A stretch of DNA of 32,161 bases from Gammaproteobacteria bacterium. GTDB lineage: Bacteria; Pseudomonadota; Gammaproteobacteria; Enterobacterales; Aeromonadaceae. The translations under genes and the position numbers were made by a program. Numbering within the stretch: the stretch's first letter is position 1; each line of letters begins with the position of its first letter. The notes beneath the pieces were generated by a model. That model saw only the letters and a program-made list of their open reading frames with translations. It did not search any database and was not told the DNA's origin. Location of the stretch: NCBI GenBank assembly GCA_018222825.1, contig JAAEZO010000017.1, positions 1 through 32,161 on the forward strand, written 5' to 3'. This document shows, one piece after another, positions 25,528 to 32,161 of the stretch.

Positions 25528-26981
25528 ATTCGCTGTTTCAACGGCTGGCCGAACTGGCACAAACGCATCCGCACGCCCTGGCCCTGAGCGCGCCCGACCA
25601 CCAACTGCGTTACGGCGAGCTCTGGCCCGCCTTGCAGCAACAGGCACAACAGCTGTCTGCGGCCGGAGTGCAACGGCTGGCACTGCAACTGGATAACGGC
25701 ATCGACTGGGCCTTGCTCGACCTGTCTTGCGCCTTGGCCGGCATAGTGGTGATTCCGGTGCCCGGCTTCTTCAGCGCCGAACAACGCCGCTGGCTGCTGG
25801 AAAGCAGCGGCGCCGATACCCTGGTCGGCCCCGAAGTCGAGGGCTGGCAGCCCAGCACCCTGCTACCCGGCCTGCCCTGCTGGCGTCACCAACCGGCAGT
25901 GGTGCCGCCGCTGCCCGCCGGCACCGCCAAAATCACCTATACCTCGGGCACCACCGGTCAGCCCAAGGGCGTTTGCCTGAGTCTGGCGCAGCAGGTCACC
26001 ACCGCTCAGGCGCTGGCGCAGAGTGTAGCCAGCAGCCGGGTTGAACGGCACATGACGCTGCTGCCGCTGGCTACCCTGCTGGAAAACCTGGCCGGTTTGT
26101 ATCTGCCGCTGCTGCTGGGCGCCAACGCCTGTCTGCCCGGTCTGGCCGAAGTAGGGTTCACCGGTTCCAGTCAGCTGGATCCGGCCCGGCTGGCCACCGC
26201 CCTGGCACGCTGGCAACCCCACAGCCTGGTGCTGGTGCCCGAGCTGCTGCGATTGCTGCTGATGATCTGTCATCACCAGCCGCAGCTGGCCCATTCGCTG
26301 CGGCTGGTGGCGGTGGGCGGCGGCAAGGTGGCGCCCGCATTACTGCAGCAGGCCAGGGCCATGGGCATTCCGGCGCAAGAAGGTTACGGCCTGTCGGAAT
26401 GCGGCTCTGTGGTGGCGCTGAACACCCCTGCCGCCAACCGACCGGGCACGGTAGGTCGCCCGCTGTCTCATCTCAAGGTTCGCATCGCCGACGACGGTGA
26501 AATCTGCGTCAGCGGCGCCACCATGCTCGGCTATCTGGGTGGTAGTACGGCCAGCGCCGACCTCGGCTCGGAGATCGCCACCGGTGATCTCGGCCGGCTC
26601 GACGCCGACGGCTTTCTGCACATCACAGGGCGCAAGAAAAACGTGCAGATCACCGCCTTTGGCCGCAATTTTTCGCCGGAATGGGTCGAGTCAGAAGCCC
26701 AGGGCTGCTCTGCCATCGCCCGGCTGGTGATGATGGGGGACGCCCTGCCCGCCAACGTGGCGCTGGTACAGCCGGTGCCCGGGCAGGAAGCGGCGCTGGC
26801 CGAGCAAATTGCCGAACTCAATAACCGCCTGCCCGATTACGCCCGCATTCATCACTGGCTGGTGCCGGAGCCGTCACTGGCCGCCACCGGCCTGCTTACC
26901 GCCAATGGTCGCCCCCGGCGCGAGCTGATCCGCCAGGCCTTTGCCACTCACATTCAACACCTCACGGGAGTATCCGCATGA
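25524..26981 (+). CDS. AMP-dependent acyl/aryl ligase (ANL superfamily)
   Basis: Adenylate-forming ligase of 485 residues, shorter than acyl-CoA synthetases. The ATP loop YTSGTTGQPKG is at 139-149, EGYGLSECG at 286-294, ATGDLG at 352-357 and ITGRKKN at 367-373. The C-terminal motif that usually holds the adenylation lysine (NGK) reads TANGRPRR (about 459-466), with Arg at the lysine position. A fatty or aryl acid activated to an acyl-AMP (or CoA thioester) is expected. The start ATG overlaps the preceding stop, and the stop overlaps the next start (ATGA), so translation is coupled on both sides. Substrate unknown; it plausibly supplies the hemolysin-family acyltransferase-like protein. Confidence 0.88.
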   Translation: MNSLFQRLAELAQTHPHALALSAPDHQLRYGELWPALQQQAQQLSAAGVQRLALQLDNGIDWALLDLSCALAGIVVIPVPGFFSAEQRRWLLESSGADTLVGPEVEGWQPSTLLPGLPCWRHQPAVVPPLPAGTAKITYTSGTTGQPKGVCLSLAQQVTTAQALAQSVASSRVERHMTLLPLATLLENLAGLYLPLLLGANACLPGLAEVGFTGSSQLDPARLATALARWQPHSLVLVPELLRLLLMICHHQPQLAHSLRLVAVGGGKVAPALLQQARAMGIPAQEGYGLSECGSVVALNTPAANRPGTVGRPLSHLKVRIADDGEICVSGATMLGYLGGSTASADLGSEIATGDLGRLDADGFLHITGRKKNVQITAFGRNFSPEWVESEAQGCSAIARLVMMGDALPANVALVQPVPGQEAALAEQIAELNNRLPDYARIHHWLVPEPSLAATGLLTANGRPRRELIRQAFATHIQHLTGVSA

Positions 26982-27640
26982 GCTTTTACCTACAGCTGCA
27001 GCACAGCACCGCCACCGAACGGGAATACCTGCTCAGCGCCCCCATCATTGCCGCCTGCCAGCGCGGCGACATTGCCCTCAACAGCTACGTCGCCTTTCTT
27101 ACCCAGGCCTACCATCATGTTCGTCATACGGTGCCGCTGCTGATGGCCTGTGGTGCCCGTCTGCCCGCCAGCCACGAATGGGTGCGCGAGGCGCTGGTGG
27201 AATACATAGAAGAGGAAGTTGGCCATCAGGAATGGATACTCAACGACATTAACGCCTGTGGTGCCGATGCCGAGGCGGTGCGCCACGGCCGGCCCGGCGC
27301 CGATATCGAGTTGATGGTGGCCTTTCTCTACCACCAGATCGATCGCGGCAATCCCATGGCGCTGTTCGGCATGGTGCAGGTGCTGGAAGGCACCAGTGTG
27401 GCCATAGCGCTGACCGTGGCCGAGCAACTGCAACGGGGGCTGCACTTGCCGGAGCAGGCCATGAGCTACCTCAGCTCGCACGGCGCTTTGGATCAGGAAC
27501 ACCTGCGCTTCTTCGAAAGTTTGATGAACAAGGTCAGCGAGCCGGCCGATCAGGCGGCCATCATTCATGCCGCCCGCATCGTGTACCGCCTGTATGGCGA
27601 CATGCTGCGCGCGCTGGAGGTTGGTGATGAGGCTGCGTGA
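26978..27640 (+). CDS. Heme-oxygenase-like diiron oxidase (HDO; TenA/PqqC-like fold)
   Basis: All-helical protein of 220 residues in the TenA/PqqC/heme-oxygenase-like superfamily, often annotated iron-containing redox enzyme. Candidate metal ligands lie where HDO enzymes have them: H46/H47/H50, E80-x-x-H83 in YIEEEVGHQEW, E137 in QVLEGTS, and H168/D172/H175 in SSHGALDQEH. Such enzymes use O2 for C-C cleavage, N-oxygenation or desaturation (UndA, BesC and SznF are examples). This set points to the diiron group rather than thiaminase TenA. It is coupled by ATGA overlaps to the ligase, and its end is overlapped by 14 bases by the SDR gene. The reaction is not predictable from sequence alone. Confidence 0.8.
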   Translation: MSFYLQLQHSTATEREYLLSAPIIAACQRGDIALNSYVAFLTQAYHHVRHTVPLLMACGARLPASHEWVREALVEYIEEEVGHQEWILNDINACGADAEAVRHGRPGADIELMVAFLYHQIDRGNPMALFGMVQVLEGTSVAIALTVAEQLQRGLHLPEQAMSYLSSHGALDQEHLRFFESLMNKVSEPADQAAIIHAARIVYRLYGDMLRALEVGDEAA

Positions 27641-28436
27641 TAAAACCGTACTGCTGACCGGTGCCAGTGGTGGCATTGGGGCGGCGCTGGCGCAAGAACT
27701 GGCCGCCGCCGGTGCCCGGCTGTTGCTGCAGGGCCGGGATCGCACTCGCCTCAACCGGCTGCTGGCCGGCCTGCCCGAGCCGGGCCGACACAGCATAGTG
27801 GTGGCCGACCTGCTGCGGACAGATCAAAGGCCCGCCCTGCTGCAGGCGGTACAGAAGGCCGGTGGTCTGGATGTACTGATCAACAACGCCGGCACCAGTC
27901 ATTTTGCCTGGCTGGAAGATCAGGGCCAGCAGCAGATAAGCGACCAGCTGGCGCTGAACCTGACCGCGCCCATTCTGCTGACCCGCGAGCTGCTGCCCTG
28001 GCTGCGACGCCCGGGTCTGGTCATGAACATCGGCTCGGCCTTTGGCGGCATCGGTTATCCCGGTTACAGCGTGTACTGCGCCGGCAAGTTTGGCCTGCGC
28101 GGCTTTAGCGAGGCGCTGGGGCGGGAGCTGGCCGACAGCCGCATCAAGGTGCTCTATTTTGCCCCTCGCGCGACCCGCACCACCCTCAATTCAAGCCGGG
28201 TATACGACATGAATCAGGCCCTGGGTAACCACACCGACAGCCCCGAGCTGGTGGCGGCCCAGGCGATGATTGCACTGCAAAAAGAACAACGGCAACGCTG
28301 GCTGGGCTGGCCCGAATGGCTGCTGGTACGGGTGAACGCCCTGTTCCCCGGCCTGCTGGACCGGGGTCTGGCCAAACAAACCGCCGTGATTGCCCGCTAC
28401 GCCGAACACCACTGTGACAAGGAAGCAAAATCATGA
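27627..28436 (+). CDS. Short-chain dehydrogenase/reductase (SDR)
   Basis: Classical SDR of 269 residues. The cofactor loop TGASGGIG is at 11-18, NNAG at 86-89, and structural N111. The catalytic serine is S137 (NIGSAFGG) and the active site Y150-C-A-G-K154. The basic residues after the second strand (GRDRTRL) suggest NADPH. Start ATG 27627 lies inside the end of the HDO gene; the in-frame start at 27567 is deeper in it and gives an unnatural Cys-rich leader. The last residues overlap the next ATG (ATGA). It presumably reduces or oxidises a product of the ligase/HDO steps. Confidence 0.9.
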   Translation: MRLRDKTVLLTGASGGIGAALAQELAAAGARLLLQGRDRTRLNRLLAGLPEPGRHSIVVADLLRTDQRPALLQAVQKAGGLDVLINNAGTSHFAWLEDQGQQQISDQLALNLTAPILLTRELLPWLRRPGLVMNIGSAFGGIGYPGYSVYCAGKFGLRGFSEALGRELADSRIKVLYFAPRATRTTLNSSRVYDMNQALGNHTDSPELVAAQAMIALQKEQRQRWLGWPEWLLVRVNALFPGLLDRGLAKQTAVIARYAEHHCDKEAKS

Positions 28437-29044
28437 AAAAAGTCATTTTATTCAGTCTGCTGCTGGCTACCCCTCTGGCGCAGGCCGCCGACCGGCTCGA
28501 GCCCATTCAGCAACAGTGGGCACACTGCCAGTATCAGCTGGAGGAAAACCAGCGTGAAGACTGCCTGGCCGCGCTCAGCATCAAGGCGGATCTGGCCAGC
28601 TCCGCCAACCCAGACCGCACCGATCTGCTGATTTGGTCGGCCATCGTCAAAAGCACCTGGGCCGGCGCCAAGGGCGGGCTGGGCGCACTCAAGCTGGTGA
28701 AGGATGCCAAAAGCCGGCTGGATCGGGCACTGAAACAGGATGACAAGGCGCTCGACGGCTCGGCCTATACCAGCCTGGGCTCGCTCTATTATCAGGTACC
28801 GGGCTGGCCGGTCGGCTTTGGTGACGACGACCAGGCCGAGCAGTTACTGCGCAAGGCGCTGATGGTGAATCCCGATGGCATAGATCCCAACTTTTTCTAC
28901 GGCGACTTTCTGCTGCAGCAGGGCAAGGCCGGCGAGGCGAAGACGTACCTGAACAAGGCCCTGCAGGCCGCCCCGCGCCCCGGCCGGGAACTGGCCGATA
29001 TGGGTCGACGCAAAGAGATTGAACAGCGCCTTGAGAGCCTATAA
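28433..29044 (+). CDS. Exported TPR-like protein
   Basis: 203 residues with a Sec signal peptide (MKKVILFSLLLATPLAQA, cleavage near residue 19). No lipobox Cys is present, so it is probably periplasmic. The rest is helical with at least two TPR-like units (about 95-125 and 127-165, for example AEQLLRKALMVNPDGIDPNFFYGDFLL). Two cysteines near residues 32 and 44 could form a disulfide. It is coupled to the SDR gene by an ATGA overlap and closes the enzyme part of the operon. The response regulator starts 54 bases later with no terminator between. It may act as the envelope-side partner of the pathway. Confidence 0.8.
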   Translation: MKKVILFSLLLATPLAQAADRLEPIQQQWAHCQYQLEENQREDCLAALSIKADLASSANPDRTDLLIWSAIVKSTWAGAKGGLGALKLVKDAKSRLDRALKQDDKALDGSAYTSLGSLYYQVPGWPVGFGDDDQAEQLLRKALMVNPDGIDPNFFYGDFLLQQGKAGEAKTYLNKALQAAPRPGRELADMGRRKEIEQRLESL

Positions 29045-29098
29045 CGTAGTCGGCCGGGTGAATACTCAAACCGCATGGCCGGTCGACAGGGAATCTTG

Positions 29099-29764
29099 AT
29101 GCGCGTACTGCTGGTAGAAGATGATTTGATGCTGGGCGATGGCCTGGTCGATGCCCTGCGCGGCAGCGGCTATACCGTCGACTGGCTGACCCGTGGCCTG
29201 CCGGCGCTGGACGCGCTTAAGGGCGAGGAATTTGCCGCCCTGATCCTGGATCTCAACCTGCCCGACATCGACGGCCAGCAGTTGCTGTTGCGCCTGCGCA
29301 AGGCCGGGCACCGGCTGCCGGTGCTGATCCTCACCGCCCGCGACGACCTTGACGATAGGGTGCGCGGGCTGGACGGCGGCGCCGATGATTATCTGGTCAA
29401 ACCCTTCGCCCTGCAGGAACTCAATGCCCGGCTGCGCGCCCTGGTGCGCCGCAGCCAGGGGCAGGCTCAAACGCGGGTGCAGCACGGTGACATAGAGCTG
29501 TGCCCCGACTCTCACGAGGCGAGCTACCGGGGCGAGCCGGTCAAACTCACCCCCCACGAATACAAGCTGTTGCAGGAGCTGGTGTTCAATGCCGGCCGAG
29601 TGTTCAGCAAGGAACAGCTGGAGCAGCGGCTGTACGGCTGGGAGCAAACCGCCGCCGGCAATGCGGTCGAGGTGCATATTCACCACCTGCGCAAAAAATT
29701 CTATCCGGATTTGATCCGCAATATTCGCGGCGTCGGCTATATCGTCGAACGGCTGGCGAACTGA
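29099..29764 (+). CDS. OmpR-family response regulator, QseB/PmrA type
   Basis: 221 residues. The receiver domain (1-115) has the acidic pocket EDD at 7-9, phospho-acceptor D51 in LILDLNLPD, T81-region LTARDD and K in LVKPF. A trans_reg_C winged helix (about 125-218) carries LTPHEYKLLQELV and the recognition-helix segment AVEVHIHHLRKKF. The QseB/PmrA branch recognises CTTAA-type direct repeats, and such a box stands before the operon at 24820. The start is ATG 29099 with AGGGA upstream; the frame to 29075 is not needed. It overlaps the kinase gene by one base (TGATG). Confidence 0.92.
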   Translation: MRVLLVEDDLMLGDGLVDALRGSGYTVDWLTRGLPALDALKGEEFAALILDLNLPDIDGQQLLLRLRKAGHRLPVLILTARDDLDDRVRGLDGGADDYLVKPFALQELNARLRALVRRSQGQAQTRVQHGDIELCPDSHEASYRGEPVKLTPHEYKLLQELVFNAGRVFSKEQLEQRLYGWEQTAAGNAVEVHIHHLRKKFYPDLIRNIRGVGYIVERLAN

Positions 29765-31173
29765 TGCGATCCATTCGTCGTTTTCTGCTCGCCGGGGTGC
29801 TGCTGGTAGTGAGCATCAGCCTGGGGCTGGCGTCGCTGGTTGGCTATCTGGATGCCAGCCACGAGCTGGAAGAACTGTTCGATGCCCGCCTGGCCCAGTC
29901 GGCCCGTATTACCGACCGCCTGCTGAGCGATTATCTGCTGCATGCCGAGACGCTGCCGCCGGCCAGAACCGTTTATGAAGACTGGCACGACGGCCAGACA
30001 CCCGCCACTCCCGCAGAAGATCAGGACGAGGAAGCCACCGCCCTCGGGCATGAATATGAGGGCAAGTTGTACTTTCAGTTGCTGAATGCCGGCGGGCAGT
30101 TGCTGCTGCGCTCGCCGTCGGCACCAAACAACCCCATTACCCGCCCCGCCCCCGGCTTTGCCACCATTGCCTATGGCGACCATCACTGGCGTATCTTTAC
30201 CCTGCACGACCTGGATACCGACCGCTGGCTGATTGTGGCCGAACGGGACGATGTGCGCGGCGAGCTGGCCAGCAAGCTGGCGCTGCGCGCCATATTGCCG
30301 CCGCTGCTCACGCTGCCGCTGTTGCTGTGGCTGCTGTGGCTGCTGGTGGCGCGCGGCCTGCGCCCGCTGCAACAGCTGACCCGCGCCATCGGCCAGCGCC
30401 ACCCGGCCAACCTGAGCCCGCTGACCACCGCCGACAAGGTGGTGGAACTGACTCCGCTGACCGGCGAGCTGAACCGGCTGATGCTGGCGCTGGCCGATAC
30501 CCTGGAGCGGGAAAAGCAGTTTACCAGCGAGGCGGCCCACGAGCTGAAAACCCCGCTGGCGGTGCTGCGCATTCATATCGAAAATGCCCTGGCCGCCGAC
30601 TCGCCACAGGCGCAGCAAGGCTCCCTGCACAAGGCGCTGAAAGCACTGGGCCGCAGCGACCGCCTGATACAGCAGTTGCTGACCCAGGCCCGGCTCGACA
30701 ACCAGCAGGCCGCCGAGCAAACGCCGCTGGCCCTGCAGCACCTGTTACGCGATACCCTGGCCGAGCTGGCCCCGCTGGCGCTGGAAAAACAGCAGCAACT
30801 CAGCCTGTCGGCCGACATCGAGGCGCCCTTTCACGGCCAACCGGTGCTGCTGGGTTTGCTGTTCGGCAACCTGATCGACAACGCCATTCGCTACACCCCG
30901 AACGGGGGCGTGATTGAAGTAAGCCTGGAACGGCTGCCGGGGCAGTATCTGGTGACCATCAGCGATAACGGGCCCGGTCTCGACGAGCAGCAGTTGCCGC
31001 GAGTGTGGGAGCGTTTTTTTCGCGGCAACCCGCAACAGGGTGACGGTGCCGGGCTGGGGCTGGCCATAGTGCGGCGGGCAGCAACGTTGCACCGGGCCAA
31101 AATCGAGCTGGATCGGGCGCCCGCCGGTGGCTTGCGGGCCCGGGTGTATCTGCCGGCGCCGCCATCAAATTGA
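29764..31173 (+). CDS. Sensor histidine kinase, QseC/PmrB type
   Basis: 469-residue membrane kinase. TM1 is at about 8-28, the periplasmic sensor at 30-175 and TM2 at about 177-197. A HAMP linker follows, then the H-box FTSEAAHELKTPLAVLRIH (H259). The ATPase has NLIDNAIRYTPNGG (N-box), DNGPGL (G1) and GAGLGLAIV (G2). The periplasmic part contains acidic stretches: EDQDEE at about 85-90, and an ExxE at 34-37 just after TM1. This recalls metal/cation sensing in PmrB, although the match is too short to rely on. It pairs with the regulator at 29099 by overlap. Confidence 0.93.
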   Translation: MRSIRRFLLAGVLLVVSISLGLASLVGYLDASHELEELFDARLAQSARITDRLLSDYLLHAETLPPARTVYEDWHDGQTPATPAEDQDEEATALGHEYEGKLYFQLLNAGGQLLLRSPSAPNNPITRPAPGFATIAYGDHHWRIFTLHDLDTDRWLIVAERDDVRGELASKLALRAILPPLLTLPLLLWLLWLLVARGLRPLQQLTRAIGQRHPANLSPLTTADKVVELTPLTGELNRLMLALADTLEREKQFTSEAAHELKTPLAVLRIHIENALAADSPQAQQGSLHKALKALGRSDRLIQQLLTQARLDNQQAAEQTPLALQHLLRDTLAELAPLALEKQQQLSLSADIEAPFHGQPVLLGLLFGNLIDNAIRYTPNGGVIEVSLERLPGQYLVTISDNGPGLDEQQLPRVWERFFRGNPQQGDGAGLGLAIVRRAATLHRAKIELDRAPAGGLRARVYLPAPPSN

Positions 31174-31233
31174 GCGCTGTGGGCGATTCGGATACACTGC
31201 CAGTCAAACCTATCCGCCGAGAAGCAGTGTCGC

Positions 31234-31782
31234 ATGTCAAAATCGCAGGACAGTATCCGCATCATCAAGAAGTACCCCAACCGCCGCCTGTATGACAGCC
31301 ACACCAGCAGCCACGTCACCCTGGTCGATATTCGCCGGCTGGTACAGGAAGAAGAACCCTTTCAGGTAGTGGACGCCAAAAGCGGCGAAGACATTACCCG
31401 CAGCATTCTGCTGCAGATCATTCAGGAAGCGGAAAGCGACGGCGACCCGATATTTTCCAGCGACATGCTGAAGAACATCATCCGTTTTTACGGGCCCTTT
31501 CAGGGGGTGCTGGGCAGCTATCTGGAAGAAAGCATTCAGTCGGTGATCGACATTCAGACCCAGACCGGCGCCCAGTCGTCACAGGCCTGGACCCAGTTCA
31601 TGCACAGTCAGGTGCCGATGATGCAGGACATGATGCGCCAGTATGTGGAGCAGTCCCGCGATCTCTACCTCAACACCCAGAACATGTTCGGCCTGTTCGG
31701 CGGCTTCAATCAACCCGATAACAAGAGTGGCAGCAGCAAGACCCCGGATAATACAGACGAAAAAAAAGACGATAAGGAATAA
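31234..31782 (+). CDS. phaR: Polyhydroxyalkanoate synthesis repressor PhaR
   Basis: Repressor of phasin and PHA genes that also binds PHA granules; 182 residues. The N-terminal PHB_acc_N domain (about 9-68) carries the typical IIKKYPNRRLYDS, HVTLVDIRRLVQ and DAKSGEDITRSILLQII. The accumulation-regulatory helices follow (IFSSDMLKNIIRFYGPFQG, about 75-100). The tail is hydrophilic and Lys/Asp-rich. The gene starts 60 bases after the kinase and is convergent with the phasin gene it would control. Confidence 0.94.
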   Translation: MSKSQDSIRIIKKYPNRRLYDSHTSSHVTLVDIRRLVQEEEPFQVVDAKSGEDITRSILLQIIQEAESDGDPIFSSDMLKNIIRFYGPFQGVLGSYLEESIQSVIDIQTQTGAQSSQAWTQFMHSQVPMMQDMMRQYVEQSRDLYLNTQNMFGLFGGFNQPDNKSGSSKTPDNTDEKKDDKE

Positions 31783-31795
31783 TTCTTATCGTCTT
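31761..31795 (-). terminator. Terminator of the phasin gene, overlapping the phaR stop
   Basis: AAGACGATAAG and CTTATCGTCTT form a perfect eleven-base stem with an eight-base loop (31766-31795). On the minus strand it is followed by seven T (31767-31761), so it ends the phasin transcript. The sequence is also the last codons and stop of phaR. Confidence 0.75.
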
Positions 31796-31832
31796 AAACG
31801 AGATAACCGCTGTTATTTATCGTTATCGTTAC

Positions 31833-32161
31833 TTAGTTGGCCTTGGCTGAACCACGTGCAGTTTTTGCATTGTTATTGGCAGCGCTTGCCTGCTGCGCGG
31901 CGGCATTGGTGGCCGCGCTGATGCCTTTTTCGGCAGTTTCAGCAACCTGACGAACCGCTTTCTCTGACTGCTCGGCAGCCTGCTTCACGGCCTTGTCGGC
32001 GATGTCGGTGGCGTTCTTGGCCGCTTTTTGTGCCTGTTCATAGGCTTCATTGGCACTGTTTACCGCAGTCTTCAGCGCGGTAACGGCAGATTCGGTACCG
32101 GCGGGAGCATGGCCTGCCAGCTGATCAATCGCCTGATTCAACTGCTCGCTACCGGCGGCAA
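31833..32161 (-). CDS. Phasin-family protein (5' end beyond the window)
   Basis: The open frame runs from the window edge to the stop at 31833, giving the last 108 residues. It is Ala/Lys/Gln-rich, continuous amphipathic helix (for example SANEAYEQAQKAAKNATD), ending in a low-complexity Ala/Asn tail, as in phasins that coat PHA granules. The apparent start at 32141 is an internal TTG; the frame continues upstream without stop (reading AAGSEQLNQA). Its place beside phaR supports the call. Confidence 0.82.
   Translation of the reverse strand, partial: AAGSEQLNQAIDQLAGHAPAGTESAVTALKTAVNSANEAYEQAQKAAKNATDIADKAVKQAAEQSEKAVRQVAETAEKGISAATNAAAQQASAANNNAKTARGSAKAN

Noticed and set aside
1..32161. 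tRNA, rRNA, CRISPR, prophage or transposase genes
   Set aside because: I found no cloverleaf, rRNA stretch, spaced direct-repeat array, integrase or transposase motif on either strand.

Overview
The window reads as chromosome from a GC-rich gammaproteobacterium. YeaE, YhiN, UspA, RsmJ, PrlC, Gor, SlyD and YeiR all resemble enterobacterial proteins closely. The polyhydroxyalkanoate pair (phaR plus a phasin), the thermostable-hemolysin family gene and the many chemoreceptors fit an aquatic or marine genus. An Aeromonadales member such as Oceanimonas or Zobellella is my best guess, but no 16S or marker gene is present to prove it. In E. coli, yhiN, uspA, rsmJ, prlC and gor lie in one neighbourhood, and part of that grouping survives here.

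Layout. 1-5870: end of an aldo/keto reductase (yeaE-like), a stand-alone trpB, yhiN (convergent with trpB), a SAM methyltransferase, a voltage-gated-type K+ channel, and uspA. 5874-9202: a LysR regulator, a 460-base gene-free stretch with a run of small hairpins ending in a strong intrinsic terminator, an EamA-type exporter, and acuI. 9347-13866: yeiR behind a Zur-like palindrome, then two chemoreceptors (a periplasmic-sensor MCP and an Aer-like PAS receptor) meeting tail to tail. 14152-19719: a persulfide-dioxygenase-like metallo-beta-lactamase-fold gene behind a BigR-like palindrome, rsmJ, prlC with a sigma-32-like promoter, and gor.

19767-24175 is an accessory block of mixed, partly AT-rich composition. 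It lies between two almost identical terminator hairpins, one after gor and one after slyD. It carries a divergent CARB-type class A beta-lactamase, a PD-(D/E)xK-like protein, a YbaK-type deacylase, a ZIP metal transporter, an unusual NAD-synthase-like protein, and a signal-peptide ORF that appears cut off at the second hairpin. No integrase, transposase or attC site is visible.

24820-31173 is the most interesting part. A perfect PmrA/QseB-type box (CTTAAG-N5-CTTAAG) precedes a tightly packed row of genes: thermostable-hemolysin family protein, AMP-dependent ligase, heme-oxygenase-like diiron protein, SDR, and secreted TPR-like protein. Four of these junctions overlap. A QseB/PmrA-type response regulator and its QseC/PmrB-type kinase follow. 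This looks like a self-regulated small-molecule or lipid-modifying pathway carrying its own two-component system. The window ends with phaR and a convergent phasin gene that runs off the edge.
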